Notes: a model not told the origin generated them from the sequence alone. DNA of 64,000 bases from Thermoanaerobacter sp049701115 (GCF_049701115.1 NZ_JBNATX010000002.1:1-64000); one strand, 5' to 3'; shown: positions 52,601-62,321, numbered from the stretch's first letter. Program-made: numbers and translations.

Positions 52601-54181
52601 TCATATGGTCACAGGAAGTTTTCCTAAAGCAGGATATTTCCCCATCAAGACTCCTATCACGCTTTCTACTGACAATGGGGTGTACTCGTAAGCACATACA
52701 TAAGTAGGCACATTTTCAAACTTTTGAAGGTCATAGGGATTTCTCAAAGCCACAACGATTACATTTTTGTTCACTTGCAAAAGTGCGTTTACTAACTTTA
52801 CTTGACCTTCGTTTAAATTAGCATTGTAAGTGCCCACGACAACTACTTCTTTATCCCTTGCCTTTTCTAAAATTACTGAAATTTCTCTATCGTTTGGATT
52901 TACAGAAATAGTTTCCTCTACACCTCCAAATGTAGAAGTAAATTGTCTTGCAAAAGAAAGCCTATCCATCAAAGCATCGTCTACAAAAGAAACCGGAACT
53001 GTTTCAGGAGAAATTGCCAGTACATTCTTCGTCTTTAAAGGGATTAATTTTTTCTCATCTTTAACAACTGTTATGCTCTTTAAACTTATGTCTTTTGCAA
53101 TTTTTCTATGCTCTTCAATCCCAACTGCTATATCAAATTTGTCTTTTTCAGGATATGGATTGTCAAAAAGTCCATATTTTTCTTTCATTTTCAGTATCCT
53201 TCTTACTGATTCATCTATTCTTTTTACAGGGATATCTCCTCTTTCTACAGCTTCTTTTATATTTTCAAAAGCTTTTATCTGTAAATCTTTAGTATGAGAA
53301 ACAAGTACTATATCTGCTCCAGCTTTTATAGCCATTGACGCCGCCTTTTGAGTGCCAAAATATCTGGCTATCGCATTCATTTCCATACAGTCAGTTATAA
53401 TTAACCCATCAAACTTGAATTCTTCCCTTAAGATGCGGGTAAGGATATTATAAGAAAGAGTTGCCGGAACTTTATTATCTTCCAAAGCTGGAAAAAGGAT
53501 ATGGGCTGTCATTATCGCATCTACGCCATTTTCTACAGCTTTCTTAAACGGGTATAATTCCACTTCATATAGCCTACCCTTGCCATGACTGACTTTCGGT
53601 AAATCAAGGTGAGAATCCACAGTTGTGTCTCCATGCCCTGGAAAATGTTTAGCTGTAGCTATCACACCTTCTTTTTGAAGCCCTTTTATGTAGTTTATTC
53701 CAAAATTAGCCACATCCTCTGGGTTTTCACCGTAAGACCTGACTCCTATCACTGGATTTAAAGGGTTGTTGTTCACATCCATAACCGGAGCGAAATTTAT
53801 GTTTATGCCTATAGTTCTTAATTCTCTTCCAGCTATTTCTCCCACTTTATAAGCATTTTCTGGGTCTTTTGTAGCACCAATAGCCATATTGCCGGGAAGA
53901 TAAGTAGCTCCTCTGTAAATCCTTGTGACCATTCCACCTTCCTGGTCAATAGAGATAAAAGCTGGTATTCCGGTATTTTCTATTGCTTCTTTCTGTATGT
54001 CAGTGCATAAATCCATTATTTGCCTTGCATCCTGCACATTTCTTGAAAAGAGTATTACATTCCCTATTTTATAACTTGTTACTAATTCTCTTATATGGTC
54101 GTCGTAAAAAGTTGACGGAAAGCCTATCATCAGCATTTGCCCTATTTTTTCTTCCAATGTCATTTCTTCTATTTTCTTCAT
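52601..54181 (-). CDS. nagZ: cytosolic beta-N-acetylglucosaminidase (GH3)
   Basis: A 526-residue NagZ of the two-domain Firmicutes type but with no signal peptide. DQEGGMVTRI, KHFPGHGDTTVDSH (catalytic dyad) and the nucleophile in IITDCMEMNAI are intact; the C-terminal ~180 residues form the second domain. It should cleave GlcNAc from GlcNAc-MurNAc(-peptide) inside the cell. ATG 54181 is preferred to TTG three codons upstream for spacing from AGAGG. Paralogous to the anchored enzyme at 32812. It follows namZ by 15 bases. Confidence 0.95.
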   Translation of the reverse strand: MKKIEEMTLEEKIGQMLMIGFPSTFYDDHIRELVTSYKIGNVILFSRNVQDARQIMDLCTDIQKEAIENTGIPAFISIDQEGGMVTRIYRGATYLPGNMAIGATKDPENAYKVGEIAGRELRTIGININFAPVMDVNNNPLNPVIGVRSYGENPEDVANFGINYIKGLQKEGVIATAKHFPGHGDTTVDSHLDLPKVSHGKGRLYEVELYPFKKAVENGVDAIMTAHILFPALEDNKVPATLSYNILTRILREEFKFDGLIITDCMEMNAIARYFGTQKAASMAIKAGADIVLVSHTKDLQIKAFENIKEAVERGDIPVKRIDESVRRILKMKEKYGLFDNPYPEKDKFDIAVGIEEHRKIAKDISLKSITVVKDEKKLIPLKTKNVLAISPETVPVSFVDDALMDRLSFARQFTSTFGGVEETISVNPNDREISVILEKARDKEVVVVGTYNANLNEGQVKLVNALLQVNKNVIVVALRNPYDLQKFENVPTYVCAYEYTPLSVESVIGVLMGKYPALGKLPVTI

Positions 54182-54196
54182 TTTTTTCAATCCTCT

Positions 54197-55339
54197 CTAT
54201 TCATAGAAATGATAATTCTCTTTCAATCTTTTAAACTCTTCACTTTCTTTTTTCCATTTATCCAATAACTGATCCTCGTCATACTTCATCAGCCTTAACT
54301 CATCTGTACCTGCCAGCAAATCAATAAAATATACATTACTTTCCCCATATGGTGGCAACCATTCAAAATTTTCACCACTTTGCCTTATTATCTCGTATAA
54401 TAGCTTTATCCCCACTTCAACTGAGTCAACAGCTTTTCTATCTTTTACGTGTATTTGAACCCCTTTGCACAACTGCCCTTTGTGTTTAGAAAAATTGGGT
54501 ACAAAGTAAACTGGCCTAAATACAACCCCTTTTAGTCCTTTTTTGTTCATAGAATCGGCTAATTTGTAAGGGTCAATCCAAGGAGCACCTATAATCTCAA
54601 AAGGTCTTGTAGTACCTCTCCCCTCCGAAATATTAGTTCCCTCAAATAAGCAAGTACCGCTATATAGCACTGCTGCATCTAGAGAAGAAATGTTAGGTGA
54701 GGGGTTGACCCATAAAAGGCCTGTTTCATCGTAGTACATATCTCTTTTCCAGCCTTCAAGCTTTACGACGTGAAAATCACAATTGATGCCAAATTCTTTG
54801 TTAAATAGATGTGCTATCTCCCCTATAGTAAGACCATACCGCTGCGGAATTGGATACCATCCTACAAAAGACCTAAACCTGGTATCTAATATGTTCCCTT
54901 CTACTTTCAAACCTCCTATAGGATTAGGTCTATCTAAAACTACAAATTCTTTACCATTTTCTCTACACGCTTCCATTGCATAAGCCATGGTATAAAGGTA
55001 AGTATAATACCTGGAACCCACATCCTGCACATCTATTACTAAAACGTCTATTTCTTCTAACATTTCTGGTGTAGGTTTTTTTGTATCTCCGTATAAGCTA
55101 TAGACTTTCACTCCCGTCCTTTCATCTACGTATCCCTTTACTTTTTCACCTGCTTGAAATTCTCCTCTCACTCCGTGCTCTGGTGAAAACAAAGCAGTTA
55201 AGTTAAAATTCTCATGGAAGATTTCTATTGTAGATTTCATATCTTGATTAACACCAGAAGGTGAAGTAATTAGCCCAATTCTTTTGCCTTTAAAAAGCTT
55301 TTTATATTTTTCCAAAAGGTCTACTCCACACTTTACCAA
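54197..55339 (-). CDS. namZ: exo-beta-N-acetylmuramidase NamZ (DUF1343, GH171)
   Basis: A 380-residue DUF1343 protein. The B. subtilis member (YbbC) removes non-reducing-end MurNAc from glycans. Typical blocks: GLITSPSGVNQD, FSPEHGVRGEFQAGE, VIDVQDVGSRYYTYLYT, DRPNPIGG and EGTNISEGRGTTRPFEIIGAPW. Unlike the secreted Bacillus enzyme it has no signal peptide, so it should act on imported sugars. The start is TTG 55339, eight bases after GGAGG; an upstream TTG (55354) overlaps that site. It follows the AmiE-like gene by 2 bases. Confidence 0.93.
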   Translation of the reverse strand: MVKCGVDLLEKYKKLFKGKRIGLITSPSGVNQDMKSTIEIFHENFNLTALFSPEHGVRGEFQAGEKVKGYVDERTGVKVYSLYGDTKKPTPEMLEEIDVLVIDVQDVGSRYYTYLYTMAYAMEACRENGKEFVVLDRPNPIGGLKVEGNILDTRFRSFVGWYPIPQRYGLTIGEIAHLFNKEFGINCDFHVVKLEGWKRDMYYDETGLLWVNPSPNISSLDAAVLYSGTCLFEGTNISEGRGTTRPFEIIGAPWIDPYKLADSMNKKGLKGVVFRPVYFVPNFSKHKGQLCKGVQIHVKDRKAVDSVEVGIKLLYEIIRQSGENFEWLPPYGESNVYFIDLLAGTDELRLMKYDEDQLLDKWKKESEEFKRLKENYHFYE

Positions 55340-55341
55340 CT

Positions 55342-56409
55342 CTAATTCCTCCAATCCAAAGCTGAAAGCACAGCATTGTGGAAAAGCCGCCTAAACCTTA
55401 TTATCTTCACATTTTCACGAGTAGGATGCACTCTGTTTGTCAGTAGTATCATGAACACTTTATACTCCGGATCTACCCAGATAGAAGTACCTGTAAAACC
55501 TGTGTGGCCAAAAGCTTTTTCCGAAAATAAATCTCCGCCAAAAGCAGTGTGCCCTTTTATAACCCACCCCCATCCCCTGTTTTCTTCTGAATTTGGAGTA
55601 TAATTTGTTATCATTCTGATAAACAGAGGATAGGACAAAAATACTTCTTCTCTAACTCTGCCAAAGTTTATAAGCATTGTAGCAAATTTTACAAGGTCAT
55701 CTATGGTTGAAAATAGCCCTGCGTGTCCCGACACTCCTCCAAAAAACCTCGCATTTTCATCATGGCATACCCCTTCTATAACCTTGCCAGTAGTTTTGTC
55801 TAATTCTGTAGGAACAACATCCTTCCCTATAGGATTAAACATTGTATCTTTCATTCCCAATGGCTCAAATACCTCTTTATGACATAACGTGTCAAGTCTA
55901 TTGCCTCCTAAAATTTCTAATACCCTACCTAACAGAATGAAATTTAAGTCGCTGTATTCCACATTTTTATTTGGATTTAGCTTTACTTCTTCACATATGT
56001 AATTTATAGAATCAAGGTAATCTTTGCATTTTTCATAAAAAGGAAGGTAAGCCGGCAATCCAGAAGTATGAGTGAGAAGCTGAAATATAGTAATTTTATC
56101 TTTGCCATCGCCTTTAAAATTCGGGATATATTCTGAAACTCTATCGTATACAGATATAAGTCCGCTCTCTAACATTTTCATCAATAACATAGTTGTAGCT
56201 ACAACTTTTGTAAGAGAAGCTAAATCAAACAGAGATTCCCTGTTAAGCTTTTCATCATACGGATATAATTTTTTATTCCCTTTTACTTCAACCCTCACAA
56301 AACCCTTGTTATCACCTACTGCTGCTGCAACTCCTGGAAATACTCCTTCTTCTATCCCTTTATCCAATAACATAAAAGCCTTTTCCAACTTTGAAAGATT
56401 AAAACTCAT
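55342..56409 (-). CDS. amiE: serine hydrolase, AmiE-like (beta-lactamase class C fold)
   Basis: A 355-residue hydrolase with SxxK as LASLTKVVATT, YSDLNF as the tyrosine motif, and GHTGFTG as third box. There is no signal peptide. In the B. subtilis murQ operon the equivalent YbbE/AmiE is an N-acetylmuramoyl-L-alanine amidase encoded beside nagZ and namZ, the same order as here. It probably strips stem peptides from MurNAc in the cytosol. A longer paralogue lies at 35635. Confidence 0.88.
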   Translation of the reverse strand: MSFNLSKLEKAFMLLDKGIEEGVFPGVAAAVGDNKGFVRVEVKGNKKLYPYDEKLNRESLFDLASLTKVVATTMLLMKMLESGLISVYDRVSEYIPNFKGDGKDKITIFQLLTHTSGLPAYLPFYEKCKDYLDSINYICEEVKLNPNKNVEYSDLNFILLGRVLEILGGNRLDTLCHKEVFEPLGMKDTMFNPIGKDVVPTELDKTTGKVIEGVCHDENARFFGGVSGHAGLFSTIDDLVKFATMLINFGRVREEVFLSYPLFIRMITNYTPNSEENRGWGWVIKGHTAFGGDLFSEKAFGHTGFTGTSIWVDPEYKVFMILLTNRVHPTRENVKIIRFRRLFHNAVLSALDWRN

Positions 56410-56412
56410 AAT

Positions 56413-57333
56413 TTATTCCTCTCCCTGCAAGACTAAATCTTTTAGCTTAATCGCCTCTGCTATATATCCGTCCGCCATCTCCAAAAGCTTTTGAGCTTTT
56501 TCTTTCTCCATATCTCCTACTATCATTAAAATTGCTAATTTTACATTATAATTTGTTTCATTAAGAACTCTCTCTATCAAGTCCTCCTTTGCACCAGTAG
56601 CCAACTTTACCATTCGCCTTGCTCTTTCTCTCAATTTTTCGTTGCTGGCTTGAAGGTCTACCATTAAATTACTATAAACTTTCCCAAGCTTTATCATTAC
56701 TCCTGTAGAAATCATGTTTAACACAAGTTTTTGGGCAGTACCGGCCTTCATTCGAGTAGAACCCATTATAACCTCTGGACCCACTATTGGAGTAATCATC
56801 ACATCTACTATGTTTTCAACATTTTTATTTTCATTGCAGAATAATCCTATTGTAAGGGCTCCCACTTCTTTAGCATATTTTAAAGCTCCTATGACATAAG
56901 GCGTCCTGCCACTAGCAGATATACCTACTACACTATCTCGCTCTGTCAAACCTATATTTACAAGGTCCTGCCTCCCCCCTTCTACATCGTCTTCTGCGCT
57001 CTCTATTGCATTTCTTATTGCACTATCTCCACCTGCTATTATCCCTACCACCAGTCCAGGATCTACTCCAAAGGTAGGAGGGCATTCGGAAGCATCCAAA
57101 ATACCAATACGACCGCTTGTACCGGCTCCAACGTATATAAGGCGTCCTCCTTTTTTCATCCTTGGTACGATTCTGTCAATCGCTTCAGCTATAGAAGGTA
57201 TAACTTTCTCCACTGCAAGTGGCACTTTCTTGTCCTCTTCGTTGATCTTTTTAAGCATATCAACGGTGCTAAGTCTATCTATATCCATCGTGTTTGGATT
57301 TCTTCCTTCGGTTATTAATTCCTCTAGCGTCAT
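56413..57333 (-). CDS. murQ: N-acetylmuramic acid 6-phosphate etherase
   Basis: A 306-residue lyase with an SIS domain that cleaves the lactyl ether of MurNAc-6P to GlcNAc-6P and D-lactate. The motifs TEGRNPNTMDID at the N-terminus and GAGTSGRIGILDASECPPTFG (with the catalytic Glu) are canonical, and the length is normal. It is second in the operon after murR and defines the pathway. Its two products match nagA and the lactate dehydrogenase found further downstream. Confidence 0.97.
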   Translation of the reverse strand: MTLEELITEGRNPNTMDIDRLSTVDMLKKINEEDKKVPLAVEKVIPSIAEAIDRIVPRMKKGGRLIYVGAGTSGRIGILDASECPPTFGVDPGLVVGIIAGGDSAIRNAIESAEDDVEGGRQDLVNIGLTERDSVVGISASGRTPYVIGALKYAKEVGALTIGLFCNENKNVENIVDVMITPIVGPEVIMGSTRMKAGTAQKLVLNMISTGVMIKLGKVYSNLMVDLQASNEKLRERARRMVKLATGAKEDLIERVLNETNYNVKLAILMIVGDMEKEKAQKLLEMADGYIAEAIKLKDLVLQGEE

Positions 57334-57355
57334 TAAACCCAGTCCTTTCTTTGAT

Positions 57356-58204
57356 TTAATTATTTATTTTGCGCATAGATAGCACTTCACTGGTGTTTTC
57401 AAGGTATCTGACTACGTCATTATACTTCTTTTGCGCTACTAAAATGAATAATATATCAATAACAGTAAGTTGGGCTATGCGGGAGGCCATAGCCCCCGCT
57501 CTAAACATAGCCTCCTCAGAAGAAACAAATAGATTTATATCAGCAGCTTTGGCAAGGGGTGACTGTCCGTATTTCGTCAAGCTTATAGTAGTCGCTCCCG
57601 CCTCCTTGGCAGTTTGAATAGCTTCAACTATTTCTTTAGTAGCTCCTGAATAAGAAATTCCAAATGCTACATCTCCCTTTTTTAAATTAACTGCAGACGT
57701 TAGCTGTAGGTGAGTGTCTTGATACGCAGTGCATGGTATATTTATTCTAGAAAATTTTAACATTGCGTCATAAGCCACTACTCCAGAAGCCGCAACCCCG
57801 TAAAAATCAATCTTATTTGCATTTGCAAGAACTTCTGCAGCTTTTGTCAATTCCTCTGCGTTTAAAACTGCGATAGTGCTATCGATCGCTTGTTTGTTAA
57901 AATTAGCTATCTTTTGTATAACAGCCATAACATCGTCTTCACTACTAATGCCTCCATCCAGCTTTCTTGTTTGCTTTGCAAGGGATACAGCAATTTTGAT
58001 TTTTAACTCTTGAAACCCTTTCAAGCCTATAGTCCTACAAAATCTTATGATACTTGCTTCACTGGTATCACAAGCATTAGCCAATTCATTTACAGATAAT
58101 TCTGTAACAACAGTCGGATTCTCTAAAATGTACTTTGCAATTTTGGCTTCTGAAGGTGTAAAACTAGAGCTCATTTCTCGGATTACTGCTAAAACATCCG
58201 TCAT
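57356..58204 (-). CDS. murR: RpiR/MurR-family transcriptional regulator
   Basis: A 282-residue regulator with an N-terminal RpiR helix-turn-helix (~1-77, including DTSEASIIRFCRTIGLKGF) and a C-terminal SIS domain (~125-250) that binds phosphosugars. MurR in E. coli is a repressor relieved by MurNAc-6P; first position in the murQ operon supports the same ligand. ATG 58204 follows AAAGGCGG. Confidence 0.88.
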   Translation of the reverse strand: MTDVLAVIREMSSSFTPSEAKIAKYILENPTVVTELSVNELANACDTSEASIIRFCRTIGLKGFQELKIKIAVSLAKQTRKLDGGISSEDDVMAVIQKIANFNKQAIDSTIAVLNAEELTKAAEVLANANKIDFYGVAASGVVAYDAMLKFSRINIPCTAYQDTHLQLTSAVNLKKGDVAFGISYSGATKEIVEAIQTAKEAGATTISLTKYGQSPLAKAADINLFVSSEEAMFRAGAMASRIAQLTVIDILFILVAQKKYNDVVRYLENTSEVLSMRKINN

Positions 58205-58229
58205 ATTAACCGCCTTTCTCTTTCTTGTT

Positions 58230-58257
58230 AATATATATATTCGACGTAAGTTGTAAA
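58230..58257 (-). promoter_or_regulatory. candidate promoter of the murR-murQ operon
   Basis: The minus strand reads TTTACA (58257-58252), 16 bases, TATATT (58235-58230), ~26 bases before the murR start. An inverted repeat overlaps the -35. Confidence 0.45.
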
Positions 58258-58274
58258 ATTCCTTCTTAAATTTT
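58255..58274. promoter_or_regulatory. inverted repeat, possible MurR operator
   Basis: AAAATT-N8-AATTTT touching the -35 of the murR promoter. It is AT-only and could arise by chance. Confidence 0.3.
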
Positions 58275-58316
58275 AAAAAAATGTGTAGTTTTACTTCATA
58301 AACATTACAATAGGAT

Positions 58317-59660
58317 TCATATTGCTTGCATTTCCCTCCCTTGGGACTTCTCCTCTAGCCTTTCTGGTACTACATCATTTTTTATTACATCCTCATATGT
58401 TTCTCTTCTCACAATAATCTCTGCTTTTCCACTTGAGACCAATACAACGGCGGGTTTTGGCAATCTATTGTAATTACTTGCCATAGAATACCCATACGCC
58501 CCTGTATTAAGTACAGCAATTATATCGCCTTTTTTCACTTCAGGCAGCAAAATATCCCATATAATTACATCGCCTGATTCACAAAGTTTTCCGGCAACTG
58601 TTACTTTTTCCAAACGTCCATTATATACCCTATTTGCCACTAAAGCAGAATACCTTGCTCCATAAAGGGCAGTCCTAATATTATCTGACATACCCCCATC
58701 CACAAAAACATACTTTCTAACACCAGGTATTTCCTTTACTCCTCCTACTCTATACAGGGTAATACCAGCATTCCCTATAATTGCTCTGCCTGGTTCCACA
58801 ATAATTTTTGGCAGTTTTACTTTAAGAAGACTTACTTGGGCCTCCAATTCCTCTAATATTTCCCTTAGCATTTCTTCAACTGGCTGGTAACTATCATCTT
58901 CCACATATGGGATTCCAAAGCCTCCACCTAAATCTAATTCCTCTACTTCTTTCCCTAAAGTATCTTTTATTTCTTTTAAAAGCTCTAACATGATTTTTAC
59001 TGCAATTTTGTAAGGAGTGGATTCCAATATTTGAGAACCTATATGGCAGTGCAGTCCTTTAAATTTTAAATTCTCTGAGGCTAAAGCTCTTTTTACTGCC
59101 TTAAAAGCTTCTCCGTTAGAAATAGTAAAACCAAACTTTGAGTCCATCTGCCCTGTCATTATATATCTGTGTGTATGCGCTTCTATCCCAGGCGTAACTC
59201 TTATATAGATTGCAGGTTCTTTGTTTAACTTCTTTGCCAAAATTTCTAAAAGTTCTAATTCATCCCAATTATCAATAATTATCCTGCCGACTCCACTTTG
59301 TAGAGCCATAATTAGCTCTTCTTCAGATTTGTTATTACCGTGGAAATAAATCTTTTCTGTCGGAAAACCAGCTTTTAATGCAGTATACAGCTCTCCTCCT
59401 GATACTACATCAAGTCCTAATCCTTCTTGCTGTATTATTTTGCACATAGCTTTTGTCAAAAAAGCTTTTCCTGCATAAACCACTTCATTTTCAGGGTTGT
59501 GGCTTTTTAATGCATTGTAAAAGATTCTGGAATTGGCTCTTAATACATCCTCATCTATTACATAAAGAGGAGTTCCAAATCTCTCAGCAAGTTCTACTGC
59601 ATCACAACCACCTATAACTAAATGACCCTTGGAATTTACTTTTATAGAGTTGTAAAACAT
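58317..59660 (-). CDS. lysA: diaminopimelate decarboxylase
   Basis: A 447-residue PLP enzyme of the alanine-racemase/ODC fold converting meso-diaminopimelate to L-lysine. Motifs: VVYAGKAFLT with the PLP lysine, HCHIGSQI, GGGFGIPY, EPGRAIIGNAG, and CESGDVI with the active-site Cys of the partner subunit. ATG 59660 follows AAGGGGG. It is 21 bases after murI, so the pair is one operon acting on cell-wall amino acids, next to the recycling locus. Confidence 0.96.
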   Translation of the reverse strand: MFYNSIKVNSKGHLVIGGCDAVELAERFGTPLYVIDEDVLRANSRIFYNALKSHNPENEVVYAGKAFLTKAMCKIIQQEGLGLDVVSGGELYTALKAGFPTEKIYFHGNNKSEEELIMALQSGVGRIIIDNWDELELLEILAKKLNKEPAIYIRVTPGIEAHTHRYIMTGQMDSKFGFTISNGEAFKAVKRALASENLKFKGLHCHIGSQILESTPYKIAVKIMLELLKEIKDTLGKEVEELDLGGGFGIPYVEDDSYQPVEEMLREILEELEAQVSLLKVKLPKIIVEPGRAIIGNAGITLYRVGGVKEIPGVRKYVFVDGGMSDNIRTALYGARYSALVANRVYNGRLEKVTVAGKLCESGDVIIWDILLPEVKKGDIIAVLNTGAYGYSMASNYNRLPKPAVVLVSSGKAEIIVRRETYEDVIKNDVVPERLEEKSQGREMQAI

Positions 59661-59681
59661 TTTTTATTCCCCCTTAAATCC

Positions 59682-60482
59682 CTATTCCAGTTCCTCTATA
59701 GCGATTCTTAAAACATCTATATGTTTGTCGTTGAGAAATGTTCCAGCGACCTTTATAAAACTTTCCTTTTCACCTGTAACTAAAAATCGAATTTGTCCTC
59801 CTTTTTTGTCCTTAACCAAATTGTTTTCTACCAAATATTTTTTCACTTCATGAGCTAATTTTATTGCTGGATCTACTACAGTCACTTTATTATCTACTAC
59901 TTTTTCAATAAAGGGAAGCAAAATAGGGAAATGAGTACAACCAAGCACTAGAGTATCTATATCTTTCTCTAAAAATTCTTCAGTACATTTTTTCAAAGCT
60001 TTATAAATCGAAGATGACTCATAAAACCCATTTTCTACAATTAAAACCAGCTCCGGACAAGCTTTTTGGAAAACCATCGCGTTTCTATTTAATCTCTTTA
60101 TCCCCTTTAGATAAGCTTCACTTTCTACAGTCCTTTTAGTAGCCATTACCCCTATTCGGCCATTTGAAGTAGCTTCCACTGCACTCTTTATTCCTGCTTC
60201 TAATATTCCAAACATCAAAATTTCATAGTCATTCTTATTAATACTTGAACATATAGTATTACAAGCAATCACTACAGCTTTGACTTTTTGCTTCTTCAAG
60301 TAATTCACAATTTCTCGTGTAAACTTTTCTATTTCTTCTTTTGGTCTATTGCCGTAAGGAACCCTTAAAGTATCTCCGAAATATATGTAATCTTCCTCTG
60401 GCAAAATTTCCAAAAGCCTTTTTAAAACTGTAATTCCTCCGACTCCTGAATCAATAACTCCTATAGGTCCATTTTTATCCAT
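59682..60482 (-). CDS. murI: glutamate racemase
   Basis: A 266-residue cofactor-independent racemase that supplies D-glutamate for peptidoglycan. The N-terminal GVIDSGVGGITVLK, and the two catalytic cysteines in VIACNTICS and LGCTHFPIL, are present. The frame opens at 60536, but ATG 60482 after AAGGTGGTGG gives the standard N-terminus. First gene of murI-lysA. Confidence 0.96.
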   Translation of the reverse strand: MDKNGPIGVIDSGVGGITVLKRLLEILPEEDYIYFGDTLRVPYGNRPKEEIEKFTREIVNYLKKQKVKAVVIACNTICSSINKNDYEILMFGILEAGIKSAVEATSNGRIGVMATKRTVESEAYLKGIKRLNRNAMVFQKACPELVLIVENGFYESSSIYKALKKCTEEFLEKDIDTLVLGCTHFPILLPFIEKVVDNKVTVVDPAIKLAHEVKKYLVENNLVKDKKGGQIRFLVTGEKESFIKVAGTFLNDKHIDVLRIAIEELE

Positions 60483-60560
60483 CTTCCACCACCTTTTGCT
60501 TAAAATATTTTTTCTGCACTTTATTCTACTTTTCACCCCCCCATCTAAGTATTTAATCCA

Positions 60561-60589
60561 ATTTTATATCATCAGACTTTAATAATCAA
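60561..60589 (-). promoter_or_regulatory. candidate promoter of murI-lysA
   Basis: The minus strand reads TTGATT (60589-60584), 17 bases, TAAAAT (60566-60561), ~80 bases before the murI start. Confidence 0.45.
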
Positions 60590-60634
60590 TACAAAAATTT
60601 ATCTAAAACTTGCAGGAATATCTGTAAACATCTT

Positions 60635-60668
60635 AAAAAGAGCCAAGCTTATAAGCTTGACCCTTTTT
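60635..60668. terminator. terminator after the solitary peptide-binding gene
   Basis: AAAAAG and CTTTTT flank the palindrome CAAGCTT-AT-AAGCTTG; the hairpin gives a T-run in both directions. It lies 7 bases past the stop on the minus strand. Confidence 0.75.
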
Positions 60669-60674
60669 AAAGCA

Positions 60675-62321
60675 CTATCTATTTTTACCTTCTATATACG
60701 TCCATTTCCACTCATCGTCTATCCCCACAGGAAATCTTATCCAGTCTTTTACATAGGGTCTTTCTAAATACGAGGTAATCCTAAAAAGTAAAGGAGCAAT
60801 AGGCATATCCTCCATCAGTATCTTCTCTGCCTCATGCATAGCCTGCATTCTCACAGAATTATCAATTGTAGAATTAGCCTTTTTTATGAGTTGATCATAT
60901 TGAGGGTTGCTATAAAAGGCTCTGTTATTACCTCCATCTGTAACCCAAAGGTCTAAAAATGTCATTGGATCGTTGTAGTCGGCTACCCAGTTAGTATACA
61001 CTATGTCGTAATCTCCTTTATTCATCATATCAAGTCTTACTTTGAAAGCTACGTTGTAAATATCAACAGTTACACCTAAATTTTTACTCCAAAATTCCTG
61101 TAATACTTGTGAATGTTTCCTCGCTGCATCACTGTCCCCGGCTACAAATTTAATCTTGGGGAGCTTATCAATTCCTAGTTCTCTCATGCCTTGTGCAAGC
61201 AATTCTTTCGCTTTTGCTACGTCATTATCTTTAAAGTAATCCCCACCTTCTTTTCTAAATTCTTCTTTATCTCCAGGTATTCCTGGTGGCACAAAAGCGA
61301 GAGCAGGTATCCCTCCACCAGCGAAAACATAATCTACAAAAGACTGCCTGTCAATCGCATAACTGAAAGCCTTTCTTATATTTACATTTGAAAATATCCT
61401 GGATTTGTTGTTGAACATGACATAATAAGTTACACCTATCGGCATTTGGTGAAAATTCGGATCATTTTTATACTTTGCAATATATTGGGCAGGTACACTA
61501 ATAGAATCATAACGCCCTGTCTCCCAATTTTGAATAATAGTATTTTCTTCCTTTACCATGTCCATATTTATCTGCTGAAGTTTTACACTATCTTTATCCC
61601 AATAGTAGGGATTTTTTACAAGTACTATATTCTGTTCGTGATTCCATTCTTTCATCATATACGGACCGGAATAAACCATCGTATCAGGAGAGGTCCCATA
61701 TTTATCTCCAAATTTTTCAATAGCCGCTTTCTGAGCAGGTAAATAAGTACCCCATCCTGTCAACCCCAAAAACTGCGGAGCTGGCCTTTCGAGTATTACT
61801 TCTAGCGTTTTGTCATTAAGAGCCCTTACACCTACATCTTCTGCCTTAGCTTCCCCTTTATTAAAAGCTTCCCCATTTTTTAAATAATAGAGCATGTACG
61901 CATAGTTTGACCCTGTTTTCGGGTCAAGAGCCCTCTTCCAAGCATATTCAAAGTCATGAGCAGTTATAGGGGTTCCATCGCTCCACTTTGCATCTCTCAA
62001 GTGAAAAACATACCTCAACCCATCTGGAGAAACTTCCCAATCTAAAGCTAGTCCAGAACCTTTTTCTATTTTTCCGTACTTATTTAGCCTCACTAGCCCT
62101 TCTAATGTAGCATTTAACACTTCAAATGATACTAAATCAGTAGCCAACTGCGGATCCAGAGAAGGCGGTTCTTCCCCTAAATTAATATTTAAAACCTGCT
62201 CATCTGCTAGTACTTTTTGGGAAGATATAGGATTAGAAGATTTAGAACATCCTGAAAAACTTAAAGATAAGATAAATAACACTGCAACAAATAGTGAAAT
62301 TGCTCTCTTTTTCCCCCTCAC
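60675..62321 (-). CDS. solitary OppA-type peptide-binding lipoprotein
   Basis: A 548-residue SBP_bac_5 lipoprotein with signal peptide and lipobox SFSGC. It is closer to classical OppA/MppA than the copy at 38155: LDPQLATDLVSFEVLNATLEGL, YVFHLRDAKWSDGTPITAHDF and RKAFSYAIDR. No permease or ATPase genes adjoin it, so it must use the Opp-type transporter at 40301-44283 or one elsewhere. Beside murI-lysA, binding of wall peptides (as MppA does) is plausible. The start is GTG 62321, with GGGGGAG 11 bases upstream. Confidence 0.92.
   Translation of the reverse strand: MRGKKRAISLFVAVLFILSLSFSGCSKSSNPISSQKVLADEQVLNINLGEEPPSLDPQLATDLVSFEVLNATLEGLVRLNKYGKIEKGSGLALDWEVSPDGLRYVFHLRDAKWSDGTPITAHDFEYAWKRALDPKTGSNYAYMLYYLKNGEAFNKGEAKAEDVGVRALNDKTLEVILERPAPQFLGLTGWGTYLPAQKAAIEKFGDKYGTSPDTMVYSGPYMMKEWNHEQNIVLVKNPYYWDKDSVKLQQINMDMVKEENTIIQNWETGRYDSISVPAQYIAKYKNDPNFHQMPIGVTYYVMFNNKSRIFSNVNIRKAFSYAIDRQSFVDYVFAGGGIPALAFVPPGIPGDKEEFRKEGGDYFKDNDVAKAKELLAQGMRELGIDKLPKIKFVAGDSDAARKHSQVLQEFWSKNLGVTVDIYNVAFKVRLDMMNKGDYDIVYTNWVADYNDPMTFLDLWVTDGGNNRAFYSNPQYDQLIKKANSTIDNSVRMQAMHEAEKILMEDMPIAPLLFRITSYLERPYVKDWIRFPVGIDDEWKWTYIEGKNR

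Noticed and set aside
58205..60674. Lysine riboswitch or T-box for lysA/murI
   Set aside because: lysA follows murI by 21 bases, and the leader before murI is too short and lacks T-box or L-box motifs.
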